A stretch of DNA of 64,000 nt from Kosakonia quasisacchari (lineage in GTDB: Bacteria > Pseudomonadota > Gammaproteobacteria > Enterobacterales > Enterobacteriaceae). The translations under genes were made by a program, and so were the position numbers. This document shows positions 51,705-61,853 of the stretch, piece after piece. A model generated the notes under the pieces. That model had not been told where the DNA came from and made no database searches. It saw nothing but the letters and a program-made list of their open reading frames with translations. The stretch spans positions 1 to 64,000 of the forward strand of contig NZ_SJOP01000006.1 of the NCBI RefSeq assembly GCF_004331415.1, written 5' to 3'. Position 1 is the first letter of the stretch. Every line of letters starts with the position of its first letter.

Positions 51705-52159
51705 AGATTCTCCGCTGATGGCTGGCACATTCTGATCCTTCCCCACGCCGAAACCACCACCCGCCACTCTCCCGCACTGCTACGTATCCGAATGTTGCCA
51801 GGCCAGGCCGTATTGCGCAGGCCAAAGAACCCCAGCGAAGGCGTCACATCAACCAGCGTGACGTCAGGCCAACGAGGTTGCAGTGAGAAAGCATTCTGGA
51901 CAGCACAGGTTTGCGACGGCGAATTCACCAGGCACCAGCCTTCGCCTTCACGAATGCCATACACGAGCTGTGAACGGTTGTGCCAGTTGGCATCATCACG
52001 CAGACGTTCAAGTAAATGCCGCACCTGTAATGCGGTTTGCCACAGCCGCTGCTGCGCCTGCCAACGTTGCCAACCTGAGATACCAGCACCGCTCAGGATA
52101 ACAATCAGCACCATTGCGACGAGGGTTTCAATCAGGGTGAAGCCATCTTCTTTTTTCAT
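51698..52159 (-). CDS. ppdA: Prepilin-like protein PpdA
   Basis: This 153-residue GspH/FimT-like minor pseudopilin has the leader EDGFTLIETLVAMVLIVIL. It heads the ppdA-ppdB-ygdB-ppdC-recC run. These genes may prime assembly of type IV pili or a DNA-uptake pseudopilus. No secretin or motor gene is in this window. Confidence 0.93.
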   Translation of the reverse strand: MKKEDGFTLIETLVAMVLIVILSGAGISGWQRWQAQQRLWQTALQVRHLLERLRDDANWHNRSQLVYGIREGEGWCLVNSPSQTCAVQNAFSLQPRWPDVTLVDVTPSLGFFGLRNTAWPGNIRIRSSAGEWRVVVSAWGRIRMCQPSAENLC

Positions 52160-52294
52160 GGCAGTAGTGTGTCGTTAGGGTGCATTCAGATCGAGGTGCA
52201 AACAAAGATGTTACGAGGCAGTACGAAGGAAATGCGTCACGTTGCAGTGAGTTGCAGGTGGGGTGGAAGCAAGGCCGAAGAAACGATTATCAGG

Positions 52295-52325
52295 TAAAAA
52301 AAACCGGTACGTTGCCGCACCGGTT
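52295..52325 (-). terminator. thyA terminator
   Basis: AACCGGT (52302-52308) and ACCGGTT (52319-52325) form a stem. On the minus strand it is followed by eight T residues (the A-run from 52296). Confidence 0.9.
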
Positions 52326-52343
52326 ATGACATGTTGGTAGAAA

Positions 52344-53138
52344 TCAGATAGCGACAGGCGCTTTGATGGCCGGATGTGGATCGTAGCCTTCGATTTCGAA
52401 GTCTTCGAAACGGTAGTCAAATAGCGACTCAGGCTTACGCTTGATAACCAGTTTCGGCAGCGCACGCGGTTCACGGCTTAGTTGCAGACGGGTTTGTTCC
52501 AGGTGGTTGCTGTAAAGGTGGGTGTCGCCACCGGTCCAGACGAAATCGCCCGGTTGCAGATCGCACTGGTGAGCCATCATATGCACCAGCAAGGCATAGC
52601 TGGCGATATTGAACGGCAGACCAAGGAACACATCGCAGGAACGTTGGTAGAGCTGGCAGGAGAGCTTGCCGTCCGCCACGTAGAACTGGAAGAACGCGTG
52701 GCAAGGGGCCAGCGCCATTTTGTCCAGCTCACCGACATTCCACGCGGAAACAATAATGCGGCGTGAATCCGGGTCGTTTTTCAACTGGTTAATAACCGTC
52801 GTGATCTGGTCGATATGGCGGCCGTCCGGCGTAGGCCATGCGCGCCACTGTTTGCCGTAAACCGGACCAAGATTGCCCTGTTCGTCGGCCCATTCGTCCC
52901 AAATGGTGACTTTGTTTTCGCGCAGATAGGCAATATTGGTGTCGCCCTGCAGGAACCACAGCAGCTCATGAATAATTGAACGCAAATGGCAGCGCTTGGT
53001 GGTCACCAGCGGGAAGCCGTCCTGCAGATTAAAACGCATCTGATGGCCAAAAATAGACAGCGTGCCTGTCCCGGTGCGGTCGTTTTTCGGGGTGCCTTCA
53101 TTAAGCACCTTTTGCATCAACTCTAAATACTGTTTCAT
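52344..53138 (-). CDS. thyA: Thymidylate synthase
   Basis: This 264-residue enzyme converts dUMP to dTMP with methylene-tetrahydrofolate. The catalytic cysteine is in [10 protein letters not shown] (position 146), with the [13 protein letters not shown] phosphate/dUMP motif after it. It lies 6 bases after lgt, the conserved lgt-thyA pair. Confidence 0.98.
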   Translation of the reverse strand: MKQYLELMQKVLNEGTPKNDRTGTGTLSIFGHQMRFNLQDGFPLVTTKRCHLRSIIHELLWFLQGDTNIAYLRENKVTIWDEWADEQGNLGPVYGKQWRAWPTPDGRHIDQITTVINQLKNDPDSRRIIVSAWNVGELDKMALAPCHAFFQFYVADGKLSCQLYQRSCDVFLGLPFNIASYALLVHMMAHQCDLQPGDFVWTGGDTHLYSNHLEQTRLQLSREPRALPKLVIKRKPESLFDYRFEDFEIEGYDPHPAIKAPVAI

Positions 53139-53144
53139 GGTTCC

Positions 53145-54020
53145 TCAGGAAACGTGTTGTGGCGAACGATGGCGGTACGCCCAAATCATCATGATTGCGC
53201 CTGCAACGATCATCGGAATGGAGAGGATCTGCCCCATGCTGATGTATTGCACCCACTCGCCGGTAAACTGGGCGTCGGGCTGGCGGAAGAATTCAACGAT
53301 GATACGGAACGCGCCGTAGCCTATCAGGAACAAGCCGGAGACCGCGCCCGTCGGGCGAGGTTTGCGAATAAACAAGTTAAGGATGACAAACAGTACAATA
53401 CCTTCCAGCGCCAGTTCATACAGCTGAGACATGTGACGCGGCAGCACACCGTAGGTGTCAAAGATCGACTGCCATTCAGGATGAGCGGGCAGCAGCGCAA
53501 CATCTTCTGCGCGCGAACCAGGGAAGAGCATGGTAAATGGGAATGACGGGTCAACGCGCCCCCACAGCTCACCGTTGATAAAGTTACCCAGACGCCCTGC
53601 GCCAAGGCCAAACGGGATCAGCGGAGCTATAAAATCGGAAACCTGGAAGAAGCTGCGTTTGGTGCGTCTGGCGAAGATAACCATCACCACAATCACGCCA
53701 ATCAAACCGCCGTGGAAGGACATGCCCCCGTCCCACACACGGAACAGATAAAGCGGGTCGTTCAGGAAAACCGGGAAGTTATAGAACAGCACATAGCCGA
53801 GACGGCCGCCGAGGAAAACACCGAGAAATCCTGCGTAGAGAAGGTTTTCAACTTCGTTTTTTGTCCAGCCACTGCCCGGACGATTCGCCCGGCGCGTTGC
53901 CAGCCACATCGCAAAAACGAAACCCACCAGGTACATCAATCCGTACCAGTGGAGGGAAACCGGTCCAATGGAAAAAATCACCGGATCAAAGTCCGGAAAA
54001 TGCAGATAGCCACTGTTCAT
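53145..54020 (-). CDS. lgt: Prolipoprotein diacylglyceryl transferase Lgt
   Basis: This 291-residue inner-membrane enzyme adds diacylglycerol to the lipobox cysteine. Seven helices are expected. The Lgt signature [18 protein letters not shown] and the MSFHGGLIG motif with the essential histidine are present. It would act on the lipoproteins encoded here (NlpD, MltA, YgdI, YgdR). Confidence 0.97.
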   Translation of the reverse strand: MNSGYLHFPDFDPVIFSIGPVSLHWYGLMYLVGFVFAMWLATRRANRPGSGWTKNEVENLLYAGFLGVFLGGRLGYVLFYNFPVFLNDPLYLFRVWDGGMSFHGGLIGVIVVMVIFARRTKRSFFQVSDFIAPLIPFGLGAGRLGNFINGELWGRVDPSFPFTMLFPGSRAEDVALLPAHPEWQSIFDTYGVLPRHMSQLYELALEGIVLFVILNLFIRKPRPTGAVSGLFLIGYGAFRIIVEFFRQPDAQFTGEWVQYISMGQILSIPMIVAGAIMMIWAYRHRSPQHVS

Positions 54021-54175
54021 CTGTCACCACAACTTGTTGTTATTCCGCCGAAAGTGGACAGCGGTTCACCTACGCGACCGCAATTGTCGGTCGCTCCAAA
54101 GCTGCGAATCATAGCATAAGGCACCGCGAGCGGGTGGCGGCGAAGTTGTAAAAGTTATGTATATCCCTGAACCGG

Positions 54176-56422
54176 CTAAATTCCACCGCGAATCAGGCCG
54201 CCCAGCCCACGCCGCTCCATAAATGCGGCAATTTGATGACGCACTTCGGTTGCCAGTTGCGCATCCAGGGTACGTCTCGCCAGCGTTTGCGCCTCTTCAC
54301 AATCAATACGCCGTAGCAAATATTTAATGCGCGCCACCGAGCGTCCGTTCATGGAGAGATGGCGGTACCCAAGGCCAATAAGCACGGCGACGCACATCGG
54401 ATCCCCGGCCATTTCACCGCACAAGCGGATATCAATGCCTAACCGTTCTGCTTCATCGGCAACCATCGCCAGCGCCCGCAGCACCGCCGGGTGCAGGCTG
54501 TCGTACATATTTGCCACTCGGGTATTGTTACGATCAACGGCCAGGATGTATTGCGTCAGGTCGTTGGTGCCAATCGAGATAAAATCGACGCGATTCGCCA
54601 GGTGCGACAACATAAACACCATTGACGGCACTTCCAGCATTACTCCGATACGCGGCTTAGGAATTGCGTAACCGATCATCTCTTCCACTTCACGACCGGC
54701 GCGCTCGATTAGCCTGCGCGCTTCATCGATTTCGTCAATACTGGTGATCATCGGCAGCAGAATGCTGAGATTCCCGGTTGCCGCATTGGCACGCAGCATG
54801 GCGCGCACCTGCACCAGGAAGATTTCCGGCTGGTCGAGCGTGATTCGAATACCACGCCAGCCAAGGCAAGGGTTCTCCTCGCTGATAGGCATATAAGGTA
54901 ATTGCTTATCAGCGCCGATATCGAGCGTACGCAGCGTCACAGGCTTATCGTTAAACATCTGCAACATGCCCTGGTATTGCGCCACCTGTTCCTCTTCCGA
55001 CGGGAAGCCGCTTTGCAACATAAACGGGATTTCTGTGCGATAAAGCCCAATTCCGTCGATGCGGCTGCCCAGTTTCTCTTCATGCTCTGGGCTTAAACCT
55101 GCGTTCAGCATCACCTTCACCCGCTCGCCGCTTTTTAGCTGCGCGGCCAGGTTCACGTCGTCTTCGGCAAGGCGGCTGAGTTCATTCTCTTCGCTGATAA
55201 GGCGCTGGTATTCCTGCAACAATACCGGTTCAGGATCCACCAACAGCTCACCGCGATAACCGTCCACCACCAACATGCGACGTTGCAGCACGGCGGGCTG
55301 AATATCCGCCCCCATTACCGTCGGGATGCCAAGCGCGCGCACCATAATTGCCGCGTGCGAATTTGACGCACCGTCACGCACCACCACACCCACTAGCCTG
55401 TCGTGCGGCAGTTCTGCAAGTGTCGTGGCGGAGAGTTCCTCGGCAACGAGGATAAAGCGCTCCGGCCAACTGTTTGGCCCGGAAATGGAGTCATCCAGGT
55501 GGAATAACAAACGCTGGCCCAGCGTACGCAAATCTCCAGAGCGCTCTTTCAGGTAGCCATCATTGAGGGCAGCAAACTGTTCGGCAAAACTTTCAATTAC
55601 GGTTTTTACCGCCCATTCAGCCACCACGCCCCTGTCCACTTCTTCAAACAGCTCACGGCGCAGGCGCGCATCGGAAAGCAGGTGCGAATAGAGATCGAAA
55701 ATTGCCGCCGTCTCTTTTTGCGCGCCGGCGGCGAAACGTTTGCTGTAACGGCGAAATTCATTGGCGGCTTCTTCCAGAGCCGCTGTTAATCTTTCGCGCT
55801 CAAGCGAGGTATCAAGCGTCGAGGCCGGATAAACCTGTTCCATTAACGGCAGCGTTTCATCGACCCAACCTTCAGCGATAGCAACACCTGGCGCTGCCGG
55901 TAAGGCGCGAATTCGCGTCTGCCGATACTGGCCAAACAGCGCGTTTAACTGTGACTGGGAGAGGATAGCCGCCATCTGGGTAGCAAGCGTGACCAGAAAG
56001 GACTCTTCGCTTTCATCGTACTGGCGTAGCTCGCGCTGTTGCACCACCAGCACACCAAGCAACTGACGACGCTGAATAATAGGTACGCCAAGAAAAGCGC
56101 GAAAGCGCTCTTCTTTAACAGCAGGAATGTATTTAAAACTGGGATGTTTTTGCGCATCCGCCAGGTTGATGGGTTCCGCCAGCCTGCCTACCAGACCGAC
56201 AATTCCCTGATCGAATGCGAGCGCGACGGTACGACCACGCGGCTTTTTTAAACCGCGGGTCGCCATCAGGTAATAACAACGCCGGTCGTGATCTGCGAGA
56301 TAGACCGAGCACACTTCGGTTTCCATCGCCAGACAAACGTCGGTAACCAATATTTCCAGCGCTTCATTAAGGCGTGGCGCGCTGGCGACTTTCTCAACTA
56401 TTTCTCGCAGTCGGGTGAGCAT
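54176..56422 (-). CDS. ptsP: Nitrogen phosphotransferase enzyme I (PtsP)
   Basis: This 748-residue protein has an N-terminal GAF domain (about 1-160) and an enzyme I body with the phospho-histidine in GASNSHAAIM (near 356) and PEP-site motifs GIGLYRTEIPFM and LCGEMAGDP. It passes phosphate from PEP to NPr and regulates nitrogen and potassium balance. It follows rppH by 12 bases, as in E. coli. Confidence 0.97.
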   Translation of the reverse strand: MLTRLREIVEKVASAPRLNEALEILVTDVCLAMETEVCSVYLADHDRRCYYLMATRGLKKPRGRTVALAFDQGIVGLVGRLAEPINLADAQKHPSFKYIPAVKEERFRAFLGVPIIQRRQLLGVLVVQQRELRQYDESEESFLVTLATQMAAILSQSQLNALFGQYRQTRIRALPAAPGVAIAEGWVDETLPLMEQVYPASTLDTSLERERLTAALEEAANEFRRYSKRFAAGAQKETAAIFDLYSHLLSDARLRRELFEEVDRGVVAEWAVKTVIESFAEQFAALNDGYLKERSGDLRTLGQRLLFHLDDSISGPNSWPERFILVAEELSATTLAELPHDRLVGVVVRDGASNSHAAIMVRALGIPTVMGADIQPAVLQRRMLVVDGYRGELLVDPEPVLLQEYQRLISEENELSRLAEDDVNLAAQLKSGERVKVMLNAGLSPEHEEKLGSRIDGIGLYRTEIPFMLQSGFPSEEEQVAQYQGMLQMFNDKPVTLRTLDIGADKQLPYMPISEENPCLGWRGIRITLDQPEIFLVQVRAMLRANAATGNLSILLPMITSIDEIDEARRLIERAGREVEEMIGYAIPKPRIGVMLEVPSMVFMLSHLANRVDFISIGTNDLTQYILAVDRNNTRVANMYDSLHPAVLRALAMVADEAERLGIDIRLCGEMAGDPMCVAVLIGLGYRHLSMNGRSVARIKYLLRRIDCEEAQTLARRTLDAQLATEVRHQIAAFMERRGLGGLIRGGI

Positions 56423-56434
56423 AATGTGGGTGGC

Positions 56435-56965
56435 TTAACCTCGTTTACGTCGCCAGGCAGGCGCACTTTGCGGCTTCGGAGGCGTTTCCTGAAGCGACAT
56501 CACCGCGCTTGCAAACTCTTTCATCACCCGTCGGTAGACATCGCGTTTAAACGACACTACCTGACGGACAGGATACCAGTAGCTCACCCAACGCCAGCCA
56601 TCAAACTCGGGCGTGCTGCTGGTCTGCATGTTGATCTCACTATCGTTACCTATCAACTGCAAAAGAAACCATTTTTGTTTCTGGCCGATACAAACCGGCT
56701 TTGTGTCCCAACGCACCAAACGTTTCGGTAACTTGTAACGCAACCAGTTACGCGTAGAAGCAAGGATACGAACATCTTTACGACTTAAGCCCACTTCCTC
56801 AAACAGTTCCCGATACATTGCTTGTTCCGGGGACTCGCCAGGGTTAATTCCCCCTTGGGGGAACTGCCACGAGTGCTGTCCAAAGCGTCTGGCCCACATG
56901 ACCTGACCTTGTCGATTACAGATTACGATTCCAACATTTGGGCGGTAGCCATCGTCATCAATCAC
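56435..56965 (-). CDS. rppH: RNA pyrophosphohydrolase RppH
   Basis: This 176-residue Nudix enzyme strips pyrophosphate from mRNA 5' ends and so triggers RNase E decay. The Nudix box runs [20 protein letters not shown], with metal-binding glutamates in RELFEE. The length equals E. coli RppH. The gene is divergent from mutH. Confidence 0.97.
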   Translation of the reverse strand: MIDDDGYRPNVGIVICNRQGQVMWARRFGQHSWQFPQGGINPGESPEQAMYRELFEEVGLSRKDVRILASTRNWLRYKLPKRLVRWDTKPVCIGQKQKWFLLQLIGNDSEINMQTSSTPEFDGWRWVSYWYPVRQVVSFKRDVYRRVMKEFASAVMSLQETPPKPQSAPAWRRKRG

Positions 56966-57646
56966 CGGACTACCTCAAAAAAAGTCTGAATAAAGCGATT
57001 GTTTCACACTCCCGGAAAACGGTAAACCACTCTATGACAGGGATACGAACGAATAACATTTGAATAACTCACAGTAATTATCAAAGTTATAAACAGAAAA
57101 CGATTTTGACGACGCTTTTTATTCACCTTTTCTGTGGATAGAGTTGTGAAAAAGTATGGAATTACCCAGGGAAAACCCAGAGCAGTCTGAATAACCCCGT
57201 TTTGCATGCAACAAATAAAATACAGTAATTCATTAAGTTAAGTAGCTTTTCAACCGTTAACAGGCCCATAATGTGACGATCATCACCTTAAGGATCCTGG
57301 CGCTGATGAAAGATCGAACAGAGTCGAATTTATCCACAGATTATGCCAATAAGTTAGGCACATTTTGTGCAGAATTTCGATTTTCCTCGCACGTCAAGGC
57401 TGTAAATCGAAACAGTAGTGGCACTTTTTCCCAGTTATCCCACTTTTCTGTGGATAACATGGTGTAAGATCCTGTTCATTGTCAGTGACCAGATTTGGAA
57501 AACCCGACATGTAGTTGCGCAACTCTTCAAAACCCTCCGTAAATTACCTTATAAATCATGCAATTGTTCATAGCACAAAGAAAAAGGTACACTGCCGGGC
57601 TACGGTGCAAAATTAGCGGTTATTTTTTAAGCAAAAGGTTTTTAAC
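56966..57646. promoter_or_regulatory. DARS2-like DnaA-reactivating region between rppH and mutH
   Basis: This 681-bp gap has no gene. It sits where E. coli has DARS2, a site that converts ADP-DnaA to ATP-DnaA. Two perfect DnaA boxes are visible: TTATCCACA at 57330-57338 and TGTGGATAA (inverse) at 57449-57457. A box with one mismatch, TGTGGATAG, lies at 57133-57141. A partial TTATCCCAC at 57435-57443 faces the inverse box. A weak IHF-like site (TATCAAAGTTATA) lies near 57076-57088. The core is probably 57330-57457. The mutH and rppH promoters must also be here. Confidence 0.8.
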
Positions 57647-58342
57647 ATGTTCGCGTTGGCTCCTTTCACTTCACCGCCTGAATCAGAAGTGCAATTGCTT
57701 GCCCAGGCGCAGCGCCTGGCGGGCTACACGCTCGGCGAACTGGCCGCCCTTGCAGGCTTGCCCGTTCCGCGTGATTTAAAGCGTGATAAAGGCTGGACAG
57801 GTGTTCTGTTGGAGCTGTGGCTCGGTGCCAGCGCAGGCAGTAAACCCGAGCAAGATTTTGCCGCGCTGGGCGTTGAGCTAAAAACAATTCCGGTGGATAA
57901 CCAGGGACGCCCGCTGGAAACCACATTTGTGTGCGTGGCACCACTTACCGGCAACAGTGGCGTCGTGTGGGAAACCAGCCACGTGCGGCATAAGCTCAAG
58001 CGCGTCTTATGGGTTCCCATTGAAGGATCACGCGAGATACCGGTGGCGGATCGCCGCGTCGGATCGCCGCTGCTCTGGAGCCCAAATGCAGAAGAAGAAC
58101 AGCAGTTGCGGCTCGACTGGGAAGAGTTGATGGATTTGATTGTATTAGGTCAGGTCACCCGAATTACCGCCCGTCACGGCGAAGTTCTGCAATTGCGCCC
58201 GAAGGCTGCTAACAGTAAAGCGCTGACCGAGGCCATTGGCGAACATGGCGAAACCATCCTCACATTGCCGCGCGGCTTTTACCTGAAAAAGAACTTCACC
58301 GGTGCACTGCTGGCGCGCCACTTTTTGCTTTCGCCGCATTAA
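57647..58342 (+). CDS. mutH: Mismatch repair endonuclease MutH
   Basis: This 231-residue nuclease nicks the unmethylated strand at GATC sites when activated by MutS-MutL. The catalytic Asp, Glu and Lys lie in [13 protein letters not shown]. The [12 protein letters not shown] and [15 protein letters not shown] motifs are conserved. The N-terminal ten residues differ from E. coli. Confidence 0.97.
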   Translation: MFALAPFTSPPESEVQLLAQAQRLAGYTLGELAALAGLPVPRDLKRDKGWTGVLLELWLGASAGSKPEQDFAALGVELKTIPVDNQGRPLETTFVCVAPLTGNSGVVWETSHVRHKLKRVLWVPIEGSREIPVADRRVGSPLLWSPNAEEEQQLRLDWEELMDLIVLGQVTRITARHGEVLQLRPKAANSKALTEAIGEHGETILTLPRGFYLKKNFTGALLARHFLLSPH

Positions 58343-58407
58343 ATTTTTGCCTAAGCCACAGTGGCGCTTATAATTGGCGCTTCTTTTTTTGGCAGGACTT
58401 TATAGAG

Positions 58408-59121
58408 ATGTTATTTGCATGGGTAACCGATCCCAACGCCTGGCTCGCGCTCGGTACGCTGACGCTGCTGGAGATCGTTTTAGGGATCGACAACATTATT
58501 TTCCTCTCTCTGGTGGTTGCGAAGCTACCTACCGCGCAGCGTAATCACGCACGTCGGTTAGGTCTGGCTGCGGCGATGATCATGCGGCTGTTACTGCTGG
58601 CATCCATTGCGTGGGTAACAAGGCTGACACACCCGCTGTTCAGCGTGTTTGATCACAGCGTTTCTGCCCGCGATCTGATCTTATTCCTTGGTGGTCTGTT
58701 CCTTATCTGGAAAGCGAGTAAAGAGATCCACGAATCGATCGAAGGGGAAGAGGAAGGATTGAAGACTAATGTGCATTCCTTCCTTGGCGCGATTGTGCAG
58801 ATTATGCTGCTCGATATTATCTTCAGTCTCGACTCGGTGATCACGGCGGTGGGGCTGTCCGATCATCTGTTCATTATGATGGCGGCAGTAGTTATCGCCG
58901 TTGGCGTGATGATGTTTGCCGCGCGTCCGATTGGCGAGTTTGTTGATCGCCACCCGTCTGTCAAAATGCTGGCGCTGTCGTTTTTGATCCTCGTCGGTTT
59001 TACGCTGATTCTGGAAAGCGTCTCCATTCATGTACCGAAAGGTTACATCTACTTCGCTATGTTCTTCTCCATCGCGGTTGAAACGCTCAACCTGATGCGA
59101 AATAAGAAGAATCCGCTGTAA
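58408..59121 (+). CDS. ygdQ: YgdQ, TerC-family membrane protein
   Basis: This 237-residue protein has about seven helices and TerC-family acidic motifs in membrane helices: EIVLGIDNIIF and DIIFSLDSVITAVG. Relatives such as Alx and TerC export or handle metal ions, especially manganese. The specific role of YgdQ is not known to me. The length matches E. coli. Confidence 0.93.
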   Translation: MLFAWVTDPNAWLALGTLTLLEIVLGIDNIIFLSLVVAKLPTAQRNHARRLGLAAAMIMRLLLLASIAWVTRLTHPLFSVFDHSVSARDLILFLGGLFLIWKASKEIHESIEGEEEGLKTNVHSFLGAIVQIMLLDIIFSLDSVITAVGLSDHLFIMMAAVVIAVGVMMFAARPIGEFVDRHPSVKMLALSFLILVGFTLILESVSIHVPKGYIYFAMFFSIAVETLNLMRNKKNPL

Positions 59122-59123
59122 AC

Positions 59124-59153
59124 AAAACGCTTCCTCAACCGGGGAAGCGTTTT
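59124..59153 (+). terminator. ygdQ terminator
   Basis: AAAACGCTTCC (59124-59134) and GGAAGCGTTTT (59143-59153) form an 11-bp stem followed by more T residues. Confidence 0.92.
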
Positions 59154-59267
59154 TTATCTTTCATCTGTCTTTAACAACTTTTTTCAGATTATCCTGCTTT
59201 TTCATCGCCAAACAGCACGTTATTACTAAACTTGTTGTCAGACGCATGCCACCAGAGGATCAGAATG

Positions 59268-59486
59268 ATGAAGAAATGGGCAGTGATTATTTCCGCAGTG
59301 GGGTTGGCTTTCGCCGTTTCCGGATGCAGCAGTGATTATGTGATGGCGACAAAAGACGGCAGGATGATCCTGACGGACGGTAAGCCGGAAATTGACGATG
59401 ATACCGGGCTGGTCAGCTACCGCGATCAGCAGGGCAATAAGATGCAGATTAACCGCGATGACGTATCCCAGATTATTGAACGCTAA
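59268..59486 (+). CDS. ygdR: YgdR small lipoprotein
   Basis: Starting at ATG 59268 (AGAGGA 8 bases upstream) the protein has 72 residues, as in E. coli; an adjacent ATG at 59265 is possible. The lipobox is VSGC (Cys20), followed by the same SH3-like domain as YgdI ([19 protein letters not shown]). Its function is unknown. Confidence 0.92.
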   Translation: MKKWAVIISAVGLAFAVSGCSSDYVMATKDGRMILTDGKPEIDDDTGLVSYRDQQGNKMQINRDDVSQIIER

Positions 59487-59497
59487 GAAATTGTTAT

Positions 59498-59522
59498 AAA
59501 GGTCAGTCACCTGCTGGCCTTT
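59498..59522 (+). terminator. ygdR terminator
   Basis: AAAGGTCAG (59498-59506) pairs with CTGGCCTTT (59514-59522), with one G-T pair, followed by ATTTGATTTTT. Confidence 0.8.
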
Positions 59523-59615
59523 ATTTGATTTTTCGCTTTCCCTTTTTACTCCCCTCTGCCATGTTTATATTCCTTTGTCAGGTCAACTGACGTTGTACTT
59601 TTAAGGAAGCCGGCT

Positions 59616-60656
59616 ATGCAGTATCACCGTATCCCCCACAGTTCGCTTGAAATAAGCACCCTGGGGCTGGGCACTATGACGTTTGGTGAACAAAACAGCG
59701 AAGCCGACGCCCATGCACAGCTCGATTACGCCGTCAGCCAGGGCATCAACCTGATTGACGTTGCAGAGATGTACCCTGTTCCGCCACGTCCGGAAACGCA
59801 GGGTTTGACGGAAACCTATGTCGGCAACTGGCTGGCAAAACGCGGTAACCGTGAGAAGCTGGTTATCGCCTCCAAAGTCAGTGGCCCCAGCCGCAACAAT
59901 GACAGCGGTATTCGCCCGAATCAGGCGTTGGATCGCAAAAACATCCGCGTGGCACTGGACGACAGCTTAAAACGTCTGCAAACCGATTACCTCGATCTTT
60001 ACCAGGTACACTGGCCACAGCGCCCGACCAACTGCTTCGGCAAACTGGGTTACAGCTGGGTTGATAGTGCGCCGGTGGTGACGCTGCTGGAAACGCTGGA
60101 GGCGCTGACCGAATGCCAGCGTGCCGGGAAAATCCGCTATATCGGCGTTTCAAACGAAACGGCGTTTGGCGTAATGCGTTATCTGCAACTGGCCGAGAAA
60201 CATGAGTTGCCACGCATCGTGACGATTCAGAACCCGTACAGCTTGTTAAACCGCAGCTTTGAAGTGGGTCTGGCGGAAGTGAGCCAATATGAAGGTGTCG
60301 AGCTGCTCGCTTACTCGTGTCTGGCGTTTGGTACGCTAACCGGTAAATATCTCAACGGTGCGAAACCCGCTGGCGCGCGCAACATCCTGTTTAGCCGCTT
60401 TACGCGTTACAGCAGTGAGCAGTCGCAAAAAGCCGTCGCGGCGTATGTGGAGATTGCGAAGCGCCACAATCTGGATCCGGCGCAAATGGCGCTAGCTTTC
60501 GTGCGGCGTCAGCCTTTCGTCGCCAGCACCCTGCTGGGCGCAACGACGATGGAGCAACTGAAAACCAACGTGGAAAGCTTCCATCTCGATCTCAGCGCAG
60601 AGATTCTGGCTGAGATCGAAGCAGTGCATCAGGTTTACACCTACCCGGCACCGTAA
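59616..60656 (+). CDS. tas: Tas aldo-keto reductase
   Basis: This 346-residue NADP-dependent reductase has the tetrad in LIDVAEMYP (Asp, Tyr), IASKVSG (Lys) and YQVHWPQR (His). In E. coli extra copies of tas suppress tyrosine auxotrophy; the natural substrate is unclear. It is convergent with lplT, with only 3 bases between the stops. Confidence 0.95.
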   Translation: MQYHRIPHSSLEISTLGLGTMTFGEQNSEADAHAQLDYAVSQGINLIDVAEMYPVPPRPETQGLTETYVGNWLAKRGNREKLVIASKVSGPSRNNDSGIRPNQALDRKNIRVALDDSLKRLQTDYLDLYQVHWPQRPTNCFGKLGYSWVDSAPVVTLLETLEALTECQRAGKIRYIGVSNETAFGVMRYLQLAEKHELPRIVTIQNPYSLLNRSFEVGLAEVSQYEGVELLAYSCLAFGTLTGKYLNGAKPAGARNILFSRFTRYSSEQSQKAVAAYVEIAKRHNLDPAQMALAFVRRQPFVASTLLGATTMEQLKTNVESFHLDLSAEILAEIEAVHQVYTYPAP

Positions 60657-60659
60657 CGG

Positions 60660-61853
60660 TTAACGGCGGCGCTGCCAGATCCACAGCGCCGTAATTGCCA
60701 GCGCGAAAATAACCCCAAAGCCCACGCCAGTGCCAATTACCGGTACGCCCGCTTTCACCGCCAACGAGTACAGGCCCAGCATCAACAACATGGCCATGTT
60801 TTCGCCGAGGTTCTGCACCGCGATCGCATTGCCCGCGCCAACCGACTCTTTGCCAATCGCTTGCAACAGCGCATTCAGCGGCACCACAAAGAAACCGCCC
60901 AACATGCCGATCAACATCAGCACGCCGTAAGCAGGCAGTAATGCATGTTGCAATGAAAACAGCACCACCGCCACGCCAATGAGAATGCCAGCAGGCATAC
61001 AACGCGCCACGGTTTCCAGTGTCACCAGCTTCGCCGCCAGCCCGGCACCGGCCACAATTCCGACGGCGACCATCGCGTTAAGATACGTAGGCGTCGCGTT
61101 ATCGGTGATCCCAAGCGCCACTGGCACCCACAGCACCAGCAGGAAACGCAGCGTCACGCCCGCGCCCCAGAACAGACTAGTCCCGACCAGCGAAAAGCGC
61201 GTTTCACCGTTGCGCCACAGGCTTTTGCAGGCGTTGAAGAAGCTGGACGTCATCGGTGTAAAGCGCCAGGATTGCCCCGGACGCGCAGCAGGCAGCTTCG
61301 GGATCAGCAGATTGGCGATCACCGCGCCCGCGTACACCAGCGCACAAACGCCGAGTGCTACCAGCACATGCCAGTCGGCCAGCACACCGCCAGCCATCGA
61401 GCCGAGTAAAATGGCGGCGATGGTCGACGATTCCATCAAACCATTCGCTTTCACCAGTTTATCGCCGGTGGTGATTTCGCCAAGAATGCCGTACTTCGCC
61501 GGGGAATAGGCTGCCGCACCAATGCCGACTAACAGATAACCGACAAACGGATTGATGCCGATGCAAATACTCGCCGCGCCAACCAGTTTCAGGCCGTTGG
61601 CGAACATCATCACCCGGCCTTTGGCGAAGCTGTCGGCGATCTGTCCAACAAAGGGTGCGAAAAGAATGTAAGCGCCCACAAACACCATCTGCAAAATCGG
61701 CTGGCTCCAGTCGGGATAAAACTCCGCTTTCAGCAACGCCAGCGTGGCGAAGAGCAGCGCGTTGTCGCCAAACGCCGAGAGAAACTGCGCGGCAATCACC
61801 GCCATCATCCCGCGCGACCACAGCGAGGAGCTAGTGCTTACTGACTCATGCAT
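60660..61853 (-). CDS. lplT: Lysophospholipid flippase LplT
   Basis: This 397-residue major-facilitator protein moves lysophosphatidylethanolamine across the inner membrane to the acyltransferase Aas. The start [13 protein letters not shown] at 61853 aligns with the E. coli start, while the longer frame to 61874 lies inside aas. Motifs [13 protein letters not shown] and [15 protein letters not shown] are conserved. It overlaps aas by 8 bases. Confidence 0.96.
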   Translation of the reverse strand: MHESVSTSSSLWSRGMMAVIAAQFLSAFGDNALLFATLALLKAEFYPDWSQPILQMVFVGAYILFAPFVGQIADSFAKGRVMMFANGLKLVGAASICIGINPFVGYLLVGIGAAAYSPAKYGILGEITTGDKLVKANGLMESSTIAAILLGSMAGGVLADWHVLVALGVCALVYAGAVIANLLIPKLPAARPGQSWRFTPMTSSFFNACKSLWRNGETRFSLVGTSLFWGAGVTLRFLLVLWVPVALGITDNATPTYLNAMVAVGIVAGAGLAAKLVTLETVARCMPAGILIGVAVVLFSLQHALLPAYGVLMLIGMLGGFFVVPLNALLQAIGKESVGAGNAIAVQNLGENMAMLLMLGLYSLAVKAGVPVIGTGVGFGVIFALAITALWIWQRRR

